Below are positions 16,725 through 25,048 of a stretch of DNA of 64,000 nt, in pieces (the stretch's first letter is position 1; each line of letters starts with the position of its first letter). The position numbers and the translations under genes are program-made. The stretch is from Bacillota bacterium. GTDB lineage: Bacteria; Bacillota; UBA5301; Bu52. The DNA is taken from assembly GCA_014896355.1 (NCBI GenBank), contig JADBKO010000001.1, positions 1 to 64,000 of the forward strand. The letters are read 5' to 3'. A model generated the notes under the pieces. The model was not told the DNA's origin, ran no database searches, and saw only the letters and a program-made list of their open reading frames with translations.

Positions 16725-19477
16725 CGCCGGTGCAGATCCCCATGGGGCCTCTTGTCTGGCTGGGGGCGGCCGCCGGTGGGATCTGCCTGGCACGGGCTGT
16801 GGGAGGTGCGGCAGGCCTGTGGGCAGGTCTTGCCTGTGCCTGCTGGGGTGCAGCGGCCCTCCTGCAGCACGGAGGGATCCGGCCTCCCGCGGAAGGGGCG
16901 GGATTCAGAAGCACCGCCAGCCGGGCTTTGTTCGTGGCGGCCATGGCGGTGGCCATGGCCGCCCGCAGTGTAGGGGTCATGGGCCCGCCGGCGGAGTTGA
17001 GCACGTTTCTGGGCATCCCCGGCGAGCACTTGCGACAGGTGTACTGGCAGGACTCCGGCGGAATCCTGGCTGGGGACCGGATCACCCGGACCATTCCGGT
17101 GTTTGTGCAAGGCACGGTAGAGAATGTGGAGTGGAATGCGGATGGCACCTGCCGTCTTCTGGTGACCGTGAGCGCGCCGGCCCTGGCCGGGCAGCGGGTG
17201 TTGTTGCACGTGGTGGAAGATCGGGGCCAGAAGGTCCCGCGGCGTAGCTCAGGCGGGGAGCCCTTTTACCCGGGATGCCGTGTGGAAGGCACATGGCGGA
17301 TCGGCATTCCCAAGGCTGCAGGAAACTGGGGAGAGTTTTCGTATCGTCAGTACCTGGCGGAACAGGGGATCTTCCTGGCCGGCTACGCTCCGGTGGGCGA
17401 AGTCCGTTTGTTGCCCGGCGGCTCCGGGCCGGGATGGTTTTGGTCCTGGCGGCAAGAGATGATCCATACCGCCACGGCTGCAGGGTCCCGGGACTCTGGA
17501 GGCTTGTTGGCTGCCGCTTTGCTTGGGGACACCCGCTGTTTGTCTCCGGACAGCCGGCAGCGTTGGCAGCAAACGGGAGTCTATCACTTACTGGTGGTTT
17601 CCGGGGTGCATGTGGGGCTGGTGGCCGCAGCCCTCATGGCCCTGCTGCGGCGGCTGGGCTTCGGTCTTCCCTGGACGTGGGCAGCGGGGGCCACGGCAGG
17701 CTGGGCGTATACCATGCTGGCGGGAGCGCAGATCCCTTCCGTGCGCTCGGCCTTGATGCTCACGGTGGTGGCTGTATTGCGGGCGGCGGGGATGCCGGTT
17801 TCGGCCTGGAACACCCTTGCCCTGGCGGGTCTGGTCCTGCTCTGCTGGCAGCCCATGGCGCTGTTTTCCCTCTCCTTCCGGCTCAGCGTCCTGGCCACGG
17901 CGGCGACGTTGCTGGCAGCCCAGGTCAGCCGCTCGGCCGGTGCTGCCGGCCGGTCCTGGGGAGCAGGGGGCCCCACCCCCGCAGGCGCAGCAGGATTCCT
18001 GGAGACGTCGCCCTGGAAACGGGCTTTGCATGCTGCGCGGACCGCAGTGGCGTTCGCGGCTCTGGTCGAGATCGTTCTCTGGCCGCTTCAATGGGAGGCC
18101 TTCGGGGGCATTCCCGGGTGGGGCATCGTAAACAACCTGATCCTGGGTCCGGTGGTCACTCTGGCGCTCATCACAGGGTTGTGCGGTCTGCTTCCAGCCT
18201 GGATTACGGGCCAGGAGGAACTTTTCCTGGGCGTGGCACGGCAGATCCTGGAATGGTCCGATGTGTACCTGAGATGGGCTGCGCGGTGGCCCGGCGCCTG
18301 GGCCTTCCTGGCCCAACCACCGGCAGGGGTAACCGGCTTGCTTCTGGCAGCACTGGTCGTCCTGGGCTTTTCGCGATCGTACTTCGGAAAGATCCCTGCG
18401 CCCCTGGCCGCCCACAAATGGCGGCGGGGACGCCAGGCGGCAGTGTTCCTGCTGGTGTTTCTCTGCGGAATGGCGGCGGGCAGGGTTTGTCGAGCTTGGC
18501 TGGGCCCCGGGCTGGAGGTCACGTTTCTGGACGTGGGTCAGGGGTTGAGCGTCCATGTGCGGGTGAGGCCGGGGATCCAAATCCTGTTTGATGCCGGGGG
18601 AAGCAACGACCCAGCAGGATTCGACGTGGGCGGACGGGTGGTTTTGCCATACCTTCGTCGGGATGGCGTGCGGAGCCTGCAGCTTTTGGCGGCCAGCCAC
18701 CGGCATGCGGACCATTTCGCCGGCTGTGCGGCGGTGGTCTCGGCACTGCCAGTCCAGGCCGCCGGGGCACCGTGGGCGGTTTTGGCACCGGGGGAGGAGG
18801 TTGCAGCGGCGCGGCCCAAGGAAACTCCGGGCCGGGATCCGGTGGCATTTGCGGGCCAGCAGGGCCCAGGCCTGCGCAGTCAGGAGCTGCGATTGTGGCG
18901 ACAGTACCTGGAACAGCTGGAACGCGCCGGCATCCCCCTGCGGTCTTTCTCGCCAGGAATGCAGCTCCGCGCCGGTGAGGGACTCCTCATACGCTGTTTG
19001 GCGCCGCTCCCGGAGGCGGCGGCACAGGCGGACGAAAACACCGCGTCCCTGGTCTGGTGGCTGCAATACGGACGGTTCTCGTTGCTCTTGCCTGCGGACC
19101 TGGAAAGCCCGGGATTGGAGCGGACCTTGGCTGTTGCCGGGAAATCCTGGCCCCTGGACTTGCCTTATCCGCTGACGGTGCTTCAGGTGCCCCATCACGG
19201 AAGCGCCAAGTCCCTGAGCCCGGAACTTCTGTCCGGGCTGCAGCCTCTTTATGCCGTGATTTCCGTGGGACCCAACGGTTTTCGCCACCCGGCCAAGACC
19301 ACGTTGCGGCTGCTGGAACACATGGGCATCCCGTATTTCCGCACGGATGTACAGGGGGCTGTACGCCTGCGGACGGACGGCAGCAGGCTGTGGATCCACA
19401 CGAAAAACCGGGCTTTGCCCCGCGGGCCGGACGTGTCAGCCAGCCCGGCGGGCAGACCCGTGGGCCGTCTATTGTAG
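16721..19477 (+). CDS. comEC: DNA internalisation channel ComEC/Rec2
   Basis: A 918-residue polytopic membrane protein that carries transforming DNA across the cytoplasmic membrane. N-terminal helices and the DUF4131 region precede the Competence domain (about 255-510; LLAAALLGDTRCLSPDSRQRW and YHLLVVSGVHVGLVAA). The C-terminal metallo-beta-lactamase-like nuclease domain has VTFLDVGQGLSVHV, SHRHADHFAG (659-668) and VPHHGSAKSL, so zinc ligands are retained. The start is uncertain: GTG 16721 overlaps the comEA stop as GTGA, GTG 16700 is further upstream. The 3' end overlaps the convergent gpr gene by 9 bases. Confidence 0.92.
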   Translation: MTPVQIPMGPLVWLGAAAGGICLARAVGGAAGLWAGLACACWGAAALLQHGGIRPPAEGAGFRSTASRALFVAAMAVAMAARSVGVMGPPAELSTFLGIPGEHLRQVYWQDSGGILAGDRITRTIPVFVQGTVENVEWNADGTCRLLVTVSAPALAGQRVLLHVVEDRGQKVPRRSSGGEPFYPGCRVEGTWRIGIPKAAGNWGEFSYRQYLAEQGIFLAGYAPVGEVRLLPGGSGPGWFWSWRQEMIHTATAAGSRDSGGLLAAALLGDTRCLSPDSRQRWQQTGVYHLLVVSGVHVGLVAAALMALLRRLGFGLPWTWAAGATAGWAYTMLAGAQIPSVRSALMLTVVAVLRAAGMPVSAWNTLALAGLVLLCWQPMALFSLSFRLSVLATAATLLAAQVSRSAGAAGRSWGAGGPTPAGAAGFLETSPWKRALHAARTAVAFAALVEIVLWPLQWEAFGGIPGWGIVNNLILGPVVTLALITGLCGLLPAWITGQEELFLGVARQILEWSDVYLRWAARWPGAWAFLAQPPAGVTGLLLAALVVLGFSRSYFGKIPAPLAAHKWRRGRQAAVFLLVFLCGMAAGRVCRAWLGPGLEVTFLDVGQGLSVHVRVRPGIQILFDAGGSNDPAGFDVGGRVVLPYLRRDGVRSLQLLAASHRHADHFAGCAAVVSALPVQAAGAPWAVLAPGEEVAAARPKETPGRDPVAFAGQQGPGLRSQELRLWRQYLEQLERAGIPLRSFSPGMQLRAGEGLLIRCLAPLPEAAAQADENTASLVWWLQYGRFSLLLPADLESPGLERTLAVAGKSWPLDLPYPLTVLQVPHHGSAKSLSPELLSGLQPLYAVISVGPNGFRHPAKTTLRLLEHMGIPYFRTDVQGAVRLRTDGSRLWIHTKNRALPRGPDVSASPAGRPVGRLL

Positions 19478-20758
19478 GTACAGATAGGCGTCGCTGAGGT
19501 CCACACCAGGGTGCAGGGCCGCGTTGAGACCTCCGGCCACCACCCGGGCCACGTCTTCGATGATGACATCGATTTCTTTGGGGGTGACCACCAGGGGACC
19601 CAGGTAGGGCGCCAACACTTCGTCCAGGACCCGTTGCTTGTTTCCGGGCGAAACCTGCCAGGAATGCGGCGGAGGCGGTGGCGGTTCGGGGTGCTGCTCC
19701 GGATGCAAAATGCGGTCTGGATCGATGGACCCGGGAAAACCGGCCTGGGGAGAATCGGGCTCCGCCGAGCTGGCATCCCCGCGGGACTGGCCGCTGGCGC
19801 CGGAATCGGCCTGTGGGGCAGAGCCGCGGCCGTCTGAGCCGGAACACTGTTTCCGGGTCTCCAGCTCTTCACGGGCCACGGTCTGCCAGTAGTAGTCCAG
19901 CGCGTCGCTGACGATGGCCAAAGCGTGCACCACGGTGGGGACGCCGACGGCCAGCGTGGGGATGCCCAGCGCATCGGAGCTGATCCCCCTTCTCAGGTTG
20001 CCGACCCCGGAGCCGGGACTGATACCGGCGTCGGAGATCTGGATGTTACTTCCGATGCGTTCCACGTCCCGGGCTGCCAGTGCGTCGATGGCAATGACCA
20101 TGGCGGGATGGATTTGACGTACCAGGGCGTGTACGATTTCCCCGGTTTCCATGCCCGTAATCCCCATGACGCCCGGCGAGAGGGCGGCCACCGGCCGCAG
20201 GCCTTCGCGCAGTTCTTCGGAGACCACGTTTTGCAGGTGGCGAGTCACCAAGCTGTAATGGATGACTCTGGGACCCAGGGCATCGGGGGTTGCGTTCCAG
20301 TTACCCAGCCCCACCAGCAGAACCAGACCGTCCTGGGGAATCCGGCGCAGATAAGGTTCCAATTCGTCGGCCAGGACCTGGCTGACCTGTTGGTGGGCTT
20401 GCCGCTGGTGGGTGCGCAGTACAGGCGCCTCAATGGTGGTATAGTGCCCCGGTAGCTTTCCCAGCAGGCGGGACGCGTCCGGCGAGACGATCTGCATGCG
20501 TGTGACTTTACAGAATTCGTTGGGCTCCGAGGTTTCCACCTTCGCCCCCGGGATTTCGCGCTCCGCCATGGCCAGGGCGTGGGCCTCCAGGGCCAAATCC
20601 GTCCGGACGGCCTGGACTTCCTCCCGCATGGCCTCGGCCAGCCCTGGCCCTTCCCATTCCCGCCGGCGATACCAAGCCATCCGGGCCCAGTGGTCGAAGG
20701 GGAGCGCGGGGGCTGGGAGCCTACGGGAGTGTGGCTGGGAGTGGTCCTGTTTGGGCAT
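19469..20758 (-). CDS. gpr: Spore germination protease GPR
   Basis: A 429-residue protease that degrades small acid-soluble spore proteins during germination; made in the forespore as a zymogen. Family segments VRTDLALEAHALA, VGLGNWNATPDALGPRVI, GVMGITGMETGEIV and IAIDALAARDVERIGS-type sequence are all present. The family is usually 330-370 residues; here a Ser/Gly/Pro-rich insert of about 68 residues (303-370, with a run of six prolines) precedes the conserved VTPKEIDVIIEDVA tail. AGGAGG (complement of 20765-20770) fixes the start at 20758. Presence of gpr shows the organism forms endospores. It is convergent with comEC. Confidence 0.95.
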   Translation of the reverse strand: MPKQDHSQPHSRRLPAPALPFDHWARMAWYRRREWEGPGLAEAMREEVQAVRTDLALEAHALAMAEREIPGAKVETSEPNEFCKVTRMQIVSPDASRLLGKLPGHYTTIEAPVLRTHQRQAHQQVSQVLADELEPYLRRIPQDGLVLLVGLGNWNATPDALGPRVIHYSLVTRHLQNVVSEELREGLRPVAALSPGVMGITGMETGEIVHALVRQIHPAMVIAIDALAARDVERIGSNIQISDAGISPGSGVGNLRRGISSDALGIPTLAVGVPTVVHALAIVSDALDYYWQTVAREELETRKQCSGSDGRGSAPQADSGASGQSRGDASSAEPDSPQAGFPGSIDPDRILHPEQHPEPPPPPPHSWQVSPGNKQRVLDEVLAPYLGPLVVTPKEIDVIIEDVARVVAGGLNAALHPGVDLSDAYLYLQ

Positions 20759-20784
20759 GAAAATCCTCCTTCGCGTTTCAGACC

Positions 20785-20815
20785 AAGCATGGCCCGAGCC
20801 ACGGCTGCTTATGCA
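20785..20815 (-). promoter_or_regulatory. Sigma-G/sigma-F type promoter for gpr
   Basis: Read on the minus strand: TGCATA (20810-20815), an 18-base spacer, then CATGCTT (20785-20791). This fits the forespore consensus TGHATR-N17/18-CATnHTA with one mismatch. It lies at the correct distance before the gpr ribosome-binding site, and gpr is forespore-transcribed in Bacillus. Confidence 0.55.
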
Positions 20816-20836
20816 CGCGGAGCGCCCCGCAGGCTG

Positions 20837-20865
20837 TTGAGATCTGGCGCTGCGTGTGGTAGAAT
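20837..20865 (+). promoter_or_regulatory. Sigma-A promoter for rpsT
   Basis: TTGAGA (20837-20842), 17-base spacer, TAGAAT (20860-20865) with an extended TGG. It points away from the gpr promoter; the two elements are about 20 bases apart. Confidence 0.7.
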
Positions 20866-20903
20866 CCAGATTTAGTGGAATGCATCAGGAAGGGGATTGG
20901 GCC

Positions 20904-21185
20904 TTGGCGAACATCAAGTCGGCTATCAAACGGGCGGAGTTGAGCAAGCTGCGCCGCGAGAAAAACGTTTCCATACGCTCTGCCATCCGGACGGCGGCAA
21001 AACGAGTGGAGGCGGCTGTAGCCAGCGGCAACAGCCAGGAAGCCGAGCAGCGGCTGCGGCAGGCGGCTTCCGCGTGGGATAAGGCCGCGGTCCGCGGAAA
21101 AGTCCACCCGAATACTGCGGCCCGGAAGAAATCCCGCCTGGCCAAGAAAGTTCTTGCTTTGCAGAGTTCCCCGGCGGGTCAGTGA
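20904..21185 (+). CDS. rpsT: 30S ribosomal protein S20 (bS20)
   Basis: A 93-residue basic helical protein that binds 16S rRNA. It reads ANIKSAIKRAELSKLRREKN after the start and ends with the conserved GKVHPNTAARKKSRLAKKV. The start is TTG 20904, preceded by AAGGGG at 20890-20895; longer in-frame starts lie within the promoter. It is a single-gene unit facing holA. In Bacillus rpsT also lies between holA and gpr, so the order is conserved. Confidence 0.96.
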   Translation: MANIKSAIKRAELSKLRREKNVSIRSAIRTAAKRVEAAVASGNSQEAEQRLRQAASAWDKAAVRGKVHPNTAARKKSRLAKKVLALQSSPAGQ

Positions 21186-21187
21186 GC

Positions 21188-21208
21188 CCCGCCGGCAGGC
21201 CGGGCGGG
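21188..21208. terminator. Possible bidirectional terminator between rpsT and holA
   Basis: CCCGCC (21188-21193) pairs with GGCGGG (21203-21208), three bases after the rpsT stop. The stem is short and no T-run is present on either strand. The remaining gap to 21286 shows nothing else. Confidence 0.3.
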
Positions 21209-21285
21209 CTATGGTCTGCCGCGGCCCACGGCCGTTGTCCACGGGTTGGAAAGCGCAGCCGTCCGACGCCGACGCGGGAAGTCCT

Positions 21286-22335
21286 CTAGGATGCCAGCCG
21301 GTATACCAAGGCCTGCAATTCGACCTTTTTGTCGGTGGCCAGGCCTGAACGCAGGCGGGCGCCCGTGGCGAGGAGCAGATTGAGGGCCTGAACCAGCTTT
21401 TCTTCCTTCAGATGGGGAGCCTGGTCCAGGCATTTCCGTATAGTGAAGGGGTTCTGGCCGCTGCGCTGGGCGATGGCTCCAGGGCTCCGCACCCCTTGTT
21501 GCCAGAGGGAATGTACGTAGAGAAGGTTCCGGTAGTGCCAAGCCAACATGGCCAGAAGGCGGGTTTCGTTTTCGCCACTGGACCATAAGTCCTCCAGGCT
21601 GGACAGCGCCCCCAGCAGATCCCCGCGGCTGGCGGCTTCCGTCAGGTCGAACACGCTGTTCAGAACCCTGCGGCCCACCAAGGCCGCGATATCTTCCGTC
21701 CGCACGTCCCGGCGGTCGCCGAGGTAATTGACGATTTTGCCCCACTCCAGACTTAATGTCTGCAGGTCCGGGCCCACATCGGCCACCAGGGCCTCGGCTG
21801 CGTCGGCGGCCAGACGGAGCCCTTCCTCCCGGGCCTGATCCTGGACCCACCGCACAGCGTCGGTTTCGCGCAGGCGCTGAAATTCCAACACCTGGCCCAC
21901 TTTGTGGATCTGGGCCAGGGCTGCCCGTCCTGCTCCCACGCCCGGAATTTTGCCCAGGAGGATCAGGCAGCTGGTGGGGGGCAGGTTCTCGATCAATGCT
22001 GGGAGGGCTTTGACCACCTCCGCCCCGAGCTCTTCCGCCCGTCGCACAGTGACGACGCGCCTTTGGGCCCCAAACGGGAATGCCAGGACAGCTTGTTCCA
22101 GGTCTGGGACGGTGATCTCGGCACCGTCCAGGACGGCGTGGTTGAGCTCCGCAGCCTCTGCGGGCAGAAGCTGCGCCACCAGCCAATGCCAGGCCTGCTC
22201 CTGGCCGAAAGCATCTTCGCCGAAGAGCATGTACACGGGCGCAACCTGGCCCAGGGACACCGCCAGCTTCACGGAGCCCCATTCCTGCTGCGATGCTCCC
22301 GGTGCGGTTCCCGGGCGTCTGTCCTTTCCGGCCAT
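21286..22335 (-). CDS. holA: DNA polymerase III delta subunit
   Basis: A 349-residue clamp-loader subunit (YqeN in Bacillus) that opens the beta clamp. The N-terminus holds VYMLFGEDAFGQEQAWHWL, matching the family's nucleotide-binding-fold start, and the C-terminal collar region includes LLAMLAWHYRNLLYVHSL and NPFTIRKCLDQAPHLKEE. ATG at 22335 has GAGG 10 bases upstream; a longer in-frame start at 22464 would run over the holA promoter. It is transcribed divergently from spoIIP. Confidence 0.92.
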   Translation of the reverse strand: MAGKDRRPGTAPGASQQEWGSVKLAVSLGQVAPVYMLFGEDAFGQEQAWHWLVAQLLPAEAAELNHAVLDGAEITVPDLEQAVLAFPFGAQRRVVTVRRAEELGAEVVKALPALIENLPPTSCLILLGKIPGVGAGRAALAQIHKVGQVLEFQRLRETDAVRWVQDQAREEGLRLAADAAEALVADVGPDLQTLSLEWGKIVNYLGDRRDVRTEDIAALVGRRVLNSVFDLTEAASRGDLLGALSSLEDLWSSGENETRLLAMLAWHYRNLLYVHSLWQQGVRSPGAIAQRSGQNPFTIRKCLDQAPHLKEEKLVQALNLLLATGARLRSGLATDKKVELQALVYRLAS

Positions 22336-22361
22336 CCGTCCCTCGCCTCTTTTCAGGGAAC

Positions 22362-22390
22362 AGTCTATCCCTCTTTCACAGGTCCGTAAA
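22362..22390 (-). promoter_or_regulatory. Sigma-A promoter for holA
   Basis: On the minus strand: TTTACG (22385-22390), 17-base spacer, TAGACT (22362-22367), about 20 bases before the holA ATG region. Confidence 0.6.
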
Positions 22391-22468
22391 GCCTTTAAAA
22401 CCGGCCCGGCGGCAGCGCCGGCGTTGCCAGCAGCATGGGCCTGCCGCGCGGGAGAGCCGGACAACCAG

Positions 22469-22497
22469 GCATGTTCCCCCCGGGGGCCACATAGACA
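22469..22497 (+). promoter_or_regulatory. Sigma-E type promoter for spoIIP
   Basis: GCATGTT (22469-22475), 14-base spacer, CATAGACA (22490-22497). This fits the mother-cell sigma-E consensus KMATATT-N14/15-CATACAnT at 6 of 7 and 5 of 7 informative positions. spoIIP is sigma-E-dependent in Bacillus. Confidence 0.5.
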
Positions 22498-22523
22498 TCT
22501 GTAGAACAGGGGGTGGCGTGGCG

Positions 22524-24515
22524 ATGCGGGAAGCGATGGTCCGTGGCGTGGCGTCTGTGCGCAGGCCTGCGCCCGGCGCTTTCCTGCGGAACGAGCGTTA
22601 TCAGAAATTCATCCGCCGGTTGTGGCGTTTTTTATATGACCTGCGGCAGTATGGATGGGCCGCATTGAACCCTGGGCGCTGGCTACGCCGGCGCTGGCAA
22701 TCGCAATCGGCGTCCGCGGGGGCCAGGCGCCGCACCCGGCCCCGGACCTTCCCCTCTTCGCGCTTGGCGGCGAATGGCACCCCGGACGGAAGGACCCGCG
22801 CGGCGGGGCTGCGGCCGTCACCGTGGGGGCGCGGTCCTGCCCGGGAGGAGCTAGAAGTGCCGCCGGCCGTCCTGTCTTCCGCCCAGGCGGAGGAGGGCAG
22901 CCCCGGCGGGGAATTAGATTGGCCGCCGGTACAGGCTTGGCCCGGCGGCGGGGGAGAAGTGGGGCCTTGGGGCGGAGCCTGGCGGAACGCTTTTCTGGTG
23001 TACATCCTGCTGCTTTTGGGGACCATTGGCTTTGTGCTCTGGAATCCGGACCCCAGCCGCCTGCCGGTGGGAATCCGGAACATGGCTGCCGCCGCCCGCT
23101 CTGCCCTGAATTGGGCTTGGCGCCCCGACAATGTGGTGGTGTTCGGCTCCCGTAGTCCAGAGGAGCTGGCTTGGCGCATCCTGGCCGGCACCCTGCCGCC
23201 GGCGGGGGCAGCGCCGGCCGCAGCGGGCCTCACGGCGCCGGCGGGTTCACAGGCCGGCAGCCATATGGTAGCGCCCGCACCGGGCGTGGCCGCCGGCGGG
23301 AAAGAAATCCCCTTGCCGGAGCGGATTGCGGCTGTACTGCGCTGGCTCAGCGGTTATGACCTGGCGGACCCGGTCTCTTTGGTGGCCCGGGAGATGCCGG
23401 TGGCCACTCGAATTCGCGTGGCCAGCAGCGGGGCGGACGAAGCGCCGCCGGGCGGCACCGGGCCGGAGTCCGGGCCGGCGGCGGCCGGAGTGATACCGGC
23501 CCAGGATGACCAGCGGGCCGGCTCCTATGCCACCGGCTCCGGTTCTAGCGAGCCAGGGTTCCCCGCTGTTCCGGAGATCCAGGCCGTCCCGGGCACAGCC
23601 CTGCCCTTCCAGCCGGACGAGCCCGGCGGCGGAAACCCACGGGCGCCGGGTACGCCGGCACCGGGAGCACAGCCTCCGGGTCCTGGCGCTCCGCCGGCGG
23701 GCCCGCCGCAGGCGGAGACGCGGAGGGCGTCCCCCGGTGAAACCAGTTCCGGACCATGGCCACCGGCGGTGGCGGGAGCCCTGGAGCTGGGCCGCCCCTT
23801 GGCCCGCCGGTGGACAGGGCCCTGGGGGCAGGGCCCCCAAATCCTGATCTACCATACGCACAGCTCCGAAGCCTATCATGGCCGGCAGGTCCGCCATAAC
23901 AAGAGCCAGGACTACGTATGGGGCAGGCCGGAGGGGGTGGTGTCCATGGGGGATCTGCTGACCCGCGTGCTGCAGGAGCGCTATGGCATCAGCGTGACCC
24001 ACTCCCGGGACTTCCACGACATTCCGGACATCACCACGGCGTACACCCGCTCCCGCCAGACCGTACAGCGCTACCTGGCCCGCTATCCCGGGCTGCAGAT
24101 GATCCTGGACGTGCACCGGGACGGGATTCCCACCGAATCCAGCCCCGACGAGGGCCTGCTGGCCGCCTCCATACGCGGAATTCCCGTGGCGCGTGTGGAG
24201 ATCCTGGTGGGCAAGGGTAACCCGAATAACCAGTTGCACAACCCGCATTGGCGCGATAATCTGGCACTGGCGGAAATCCTGGACCGCCAGCTGAACGCGC
24301 TGTATCCCGGGATGTCGCGGGGAATCGTGATCCGGCAGGACTGGCCGTTCAACATGCAGCTTTCGCCCCGCGCCTTGCTGGTGGAACTGGGCGATCATTA
24401 TAACACCCGGGACGAGGCCATGCGCGCGGCGGTCCTTCTGGCGGACGCCGTGGCCGGCACCTTATGGCAGATCAAGCAGCAGCAGCGCCCGCCGGTGCTC
24501 TGGCAAAGGCCTTGA
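22524..24515 (+). CDS. spoIIP: Stage II sporulation protein P (cell-wall hydrolase)
   Basis: A 663-residue engulfment protein with peptidoglycan amidase/endopeptidase activity, acting with SpoIID and SpoIIM in the mother-cell membrane. A basic N-terminal region precedes one transmembrane helix (about 158-176). A Pro/Gly/Ala-rich extracytoplasmic spacer of roughly 250 residues follows. The C-terminal SpoIIP domain (about 437-655) has the metal/catalytic HTHSSE (444-449), LDVHRDGIP and LLVELGDHYNTRDE. The protein is much longer than the 401-residue Bacillus one because of the spacer. ATG 22524 is 10 bases after AGGGGG; GTG 22518 is an alternative. The gpr-spoIIP-lepA-hemW order is conserved, but yqxA is missing. 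Confidence 0.92.
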   Translation: MREAMVRGVASVRRPAPGAFLRNERYQKFIRRLWRFLYDLRQYGWAALNPGRWLRRRWQSQSASAGARRRTRPRTFPSSRLAANGTPDGRTRAAGLRPSPWGRGPAREELEVPPAVLSSAQAEEGSPGGELDWPPVQAWPGGGGEVGPWGGAWRNAFLVYILLLLGTIGFVLWNPDPSRLPVGIRNMAAAARSALNWAWRPDNVVVFGSRSPEELAWRILAGTLPPAGAAPAAAGLTAPAGSQAGSHMVAPAPGVAAGGKEIPLPERIAAVLRWLSGYDLADPVSLVAREMPVATRIRVASSGADEAPPGGTGPESGPAAAGVIPAQDDQRAGSYATGSGSSEPGFPAVPEIQAVPGTALPFQPDEPGGGNPRAPGTPAPGAQPPGPGAPPAGPPQAETRRASPGETSSGPWPPAVAGALELGRPLARRWTGPWGQGPQILIYHTHSSEAYHGRQVRHNKSQDYVWGRPEGVVSMGDLLTRVLQERYGISVTHSRDFHDIPDITTAYTRSRQTVQRYLARYPGLQMILDVHRDGIPTESSPDEGLLAASIRGIPVARVEILVGKGNPNNQLHNPHWRDNLALAEILDRQLNALYPGMSRGIVIRQDWPFNMQLSPRALLVELGDHYNTRDEAMRAAVLLADAVAGTLWQIKQQQRPPVLWQRP

Positions 24516-24542
24516 GGCAAGGCCCTGTGGGGAGGCTTGAAT

Positions 24543-24968
24543 ATGTACTTCACGACGCATGCTCTGGCGGGTGCAGTGGCGGGAAGCCTGGTAGCGAACC
24601 CCGCTGCGGGGTTCGTGCTGGGAATGGCCAGCCATGCGGCGCTGGATTCCGTGCCCCACCATGACTATGACGGACCCAAGGCAGCCCTGCTGGACGTGGC
24701 GGTGGGAGCCGGCCTGCTTTTGGCCGTTCTGCCCGCTGTGAGCGGCCACCCGCTGCCTTCTGCGGCGCTGTGGGGCGCGCTGGGCGGCATTCTGCCCGAC
24801 GCAGAGGTGGTGGCCGGCTATCTGGCCAAAAAGCATGGCCGGCGCTGGCCCATGCTCTTCCCCTCCCATACGGGCCTGTTGCCCCACAAGAACTTGCCCT
24901 GGCCGCAAGGGTTTTGGCTGCAGGTGCTGCTGGATGTGGCCTTGTTCCTCCTTCTGGCCACCGCCTAG
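24543..24968 (+). CDS. Small membrane metal-dependent hydrolase-like protein
   Basis: A 141-residue protein with the YTTHALAGAVAG-like start (MYFTTHALAGAVAGSLV) and the histidine pair region ASHAALDSVPHHDYDGP, a pattern seen in the DUF457/YdjM group of predicted membrane-bound metal-dependent hydrolases. Three or four hydrophobic helices are visible (about 10-25, 52-68, 78-90, 122-140). GGAGG at 24531-24535 supports ATG 24543. It lies 27 bases after spoIIP, probably in the same transcript, so it might be expressed in sporulating cells (inference). No activity is known. Confidence 0.7.
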   Translation: MYFTTHALAGAVAGSLVANPAAGFVLGMASHAALDSVPHHDYDGPKAALLDVAVGAGLLLAVLPAVSGHPLPSAALWGALGGILPDAEVVAGYLAKKHGRRWPMLFPSHTGLLPHKNLPWPQGFWLQVLLDVALFLLLATA

Positions 24969-25010
24969 GCTCGGAGACCGGGGGTTGCAGGCTCGCAGCC
25001 GGTCCTTGCG

Positions 25011-25040
25011 TTGCCCGGCCGCCGCCATCAATGCTATAAT
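25011..25040 (+). promoter_or_regulatory. Sigma-A promoter abutting lepA
   Basis: TTGCCC (25011-25016), 18-base spacer, extended perfect -10 TGC TATAAT (hexamer 25035-25040). Transcription would begin at about 25046-25048, one to three bases before the lepA ATG (25049). Confidence 0.75.
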
Positions 25041-25048
25041 AGGGCGCG

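Noticed and set aside
17588-19399. 603-codon minus-strand frame opposite comEC
   Set aside because: comEC has clear membrane and nuclease motifs; the antisense frame has none.
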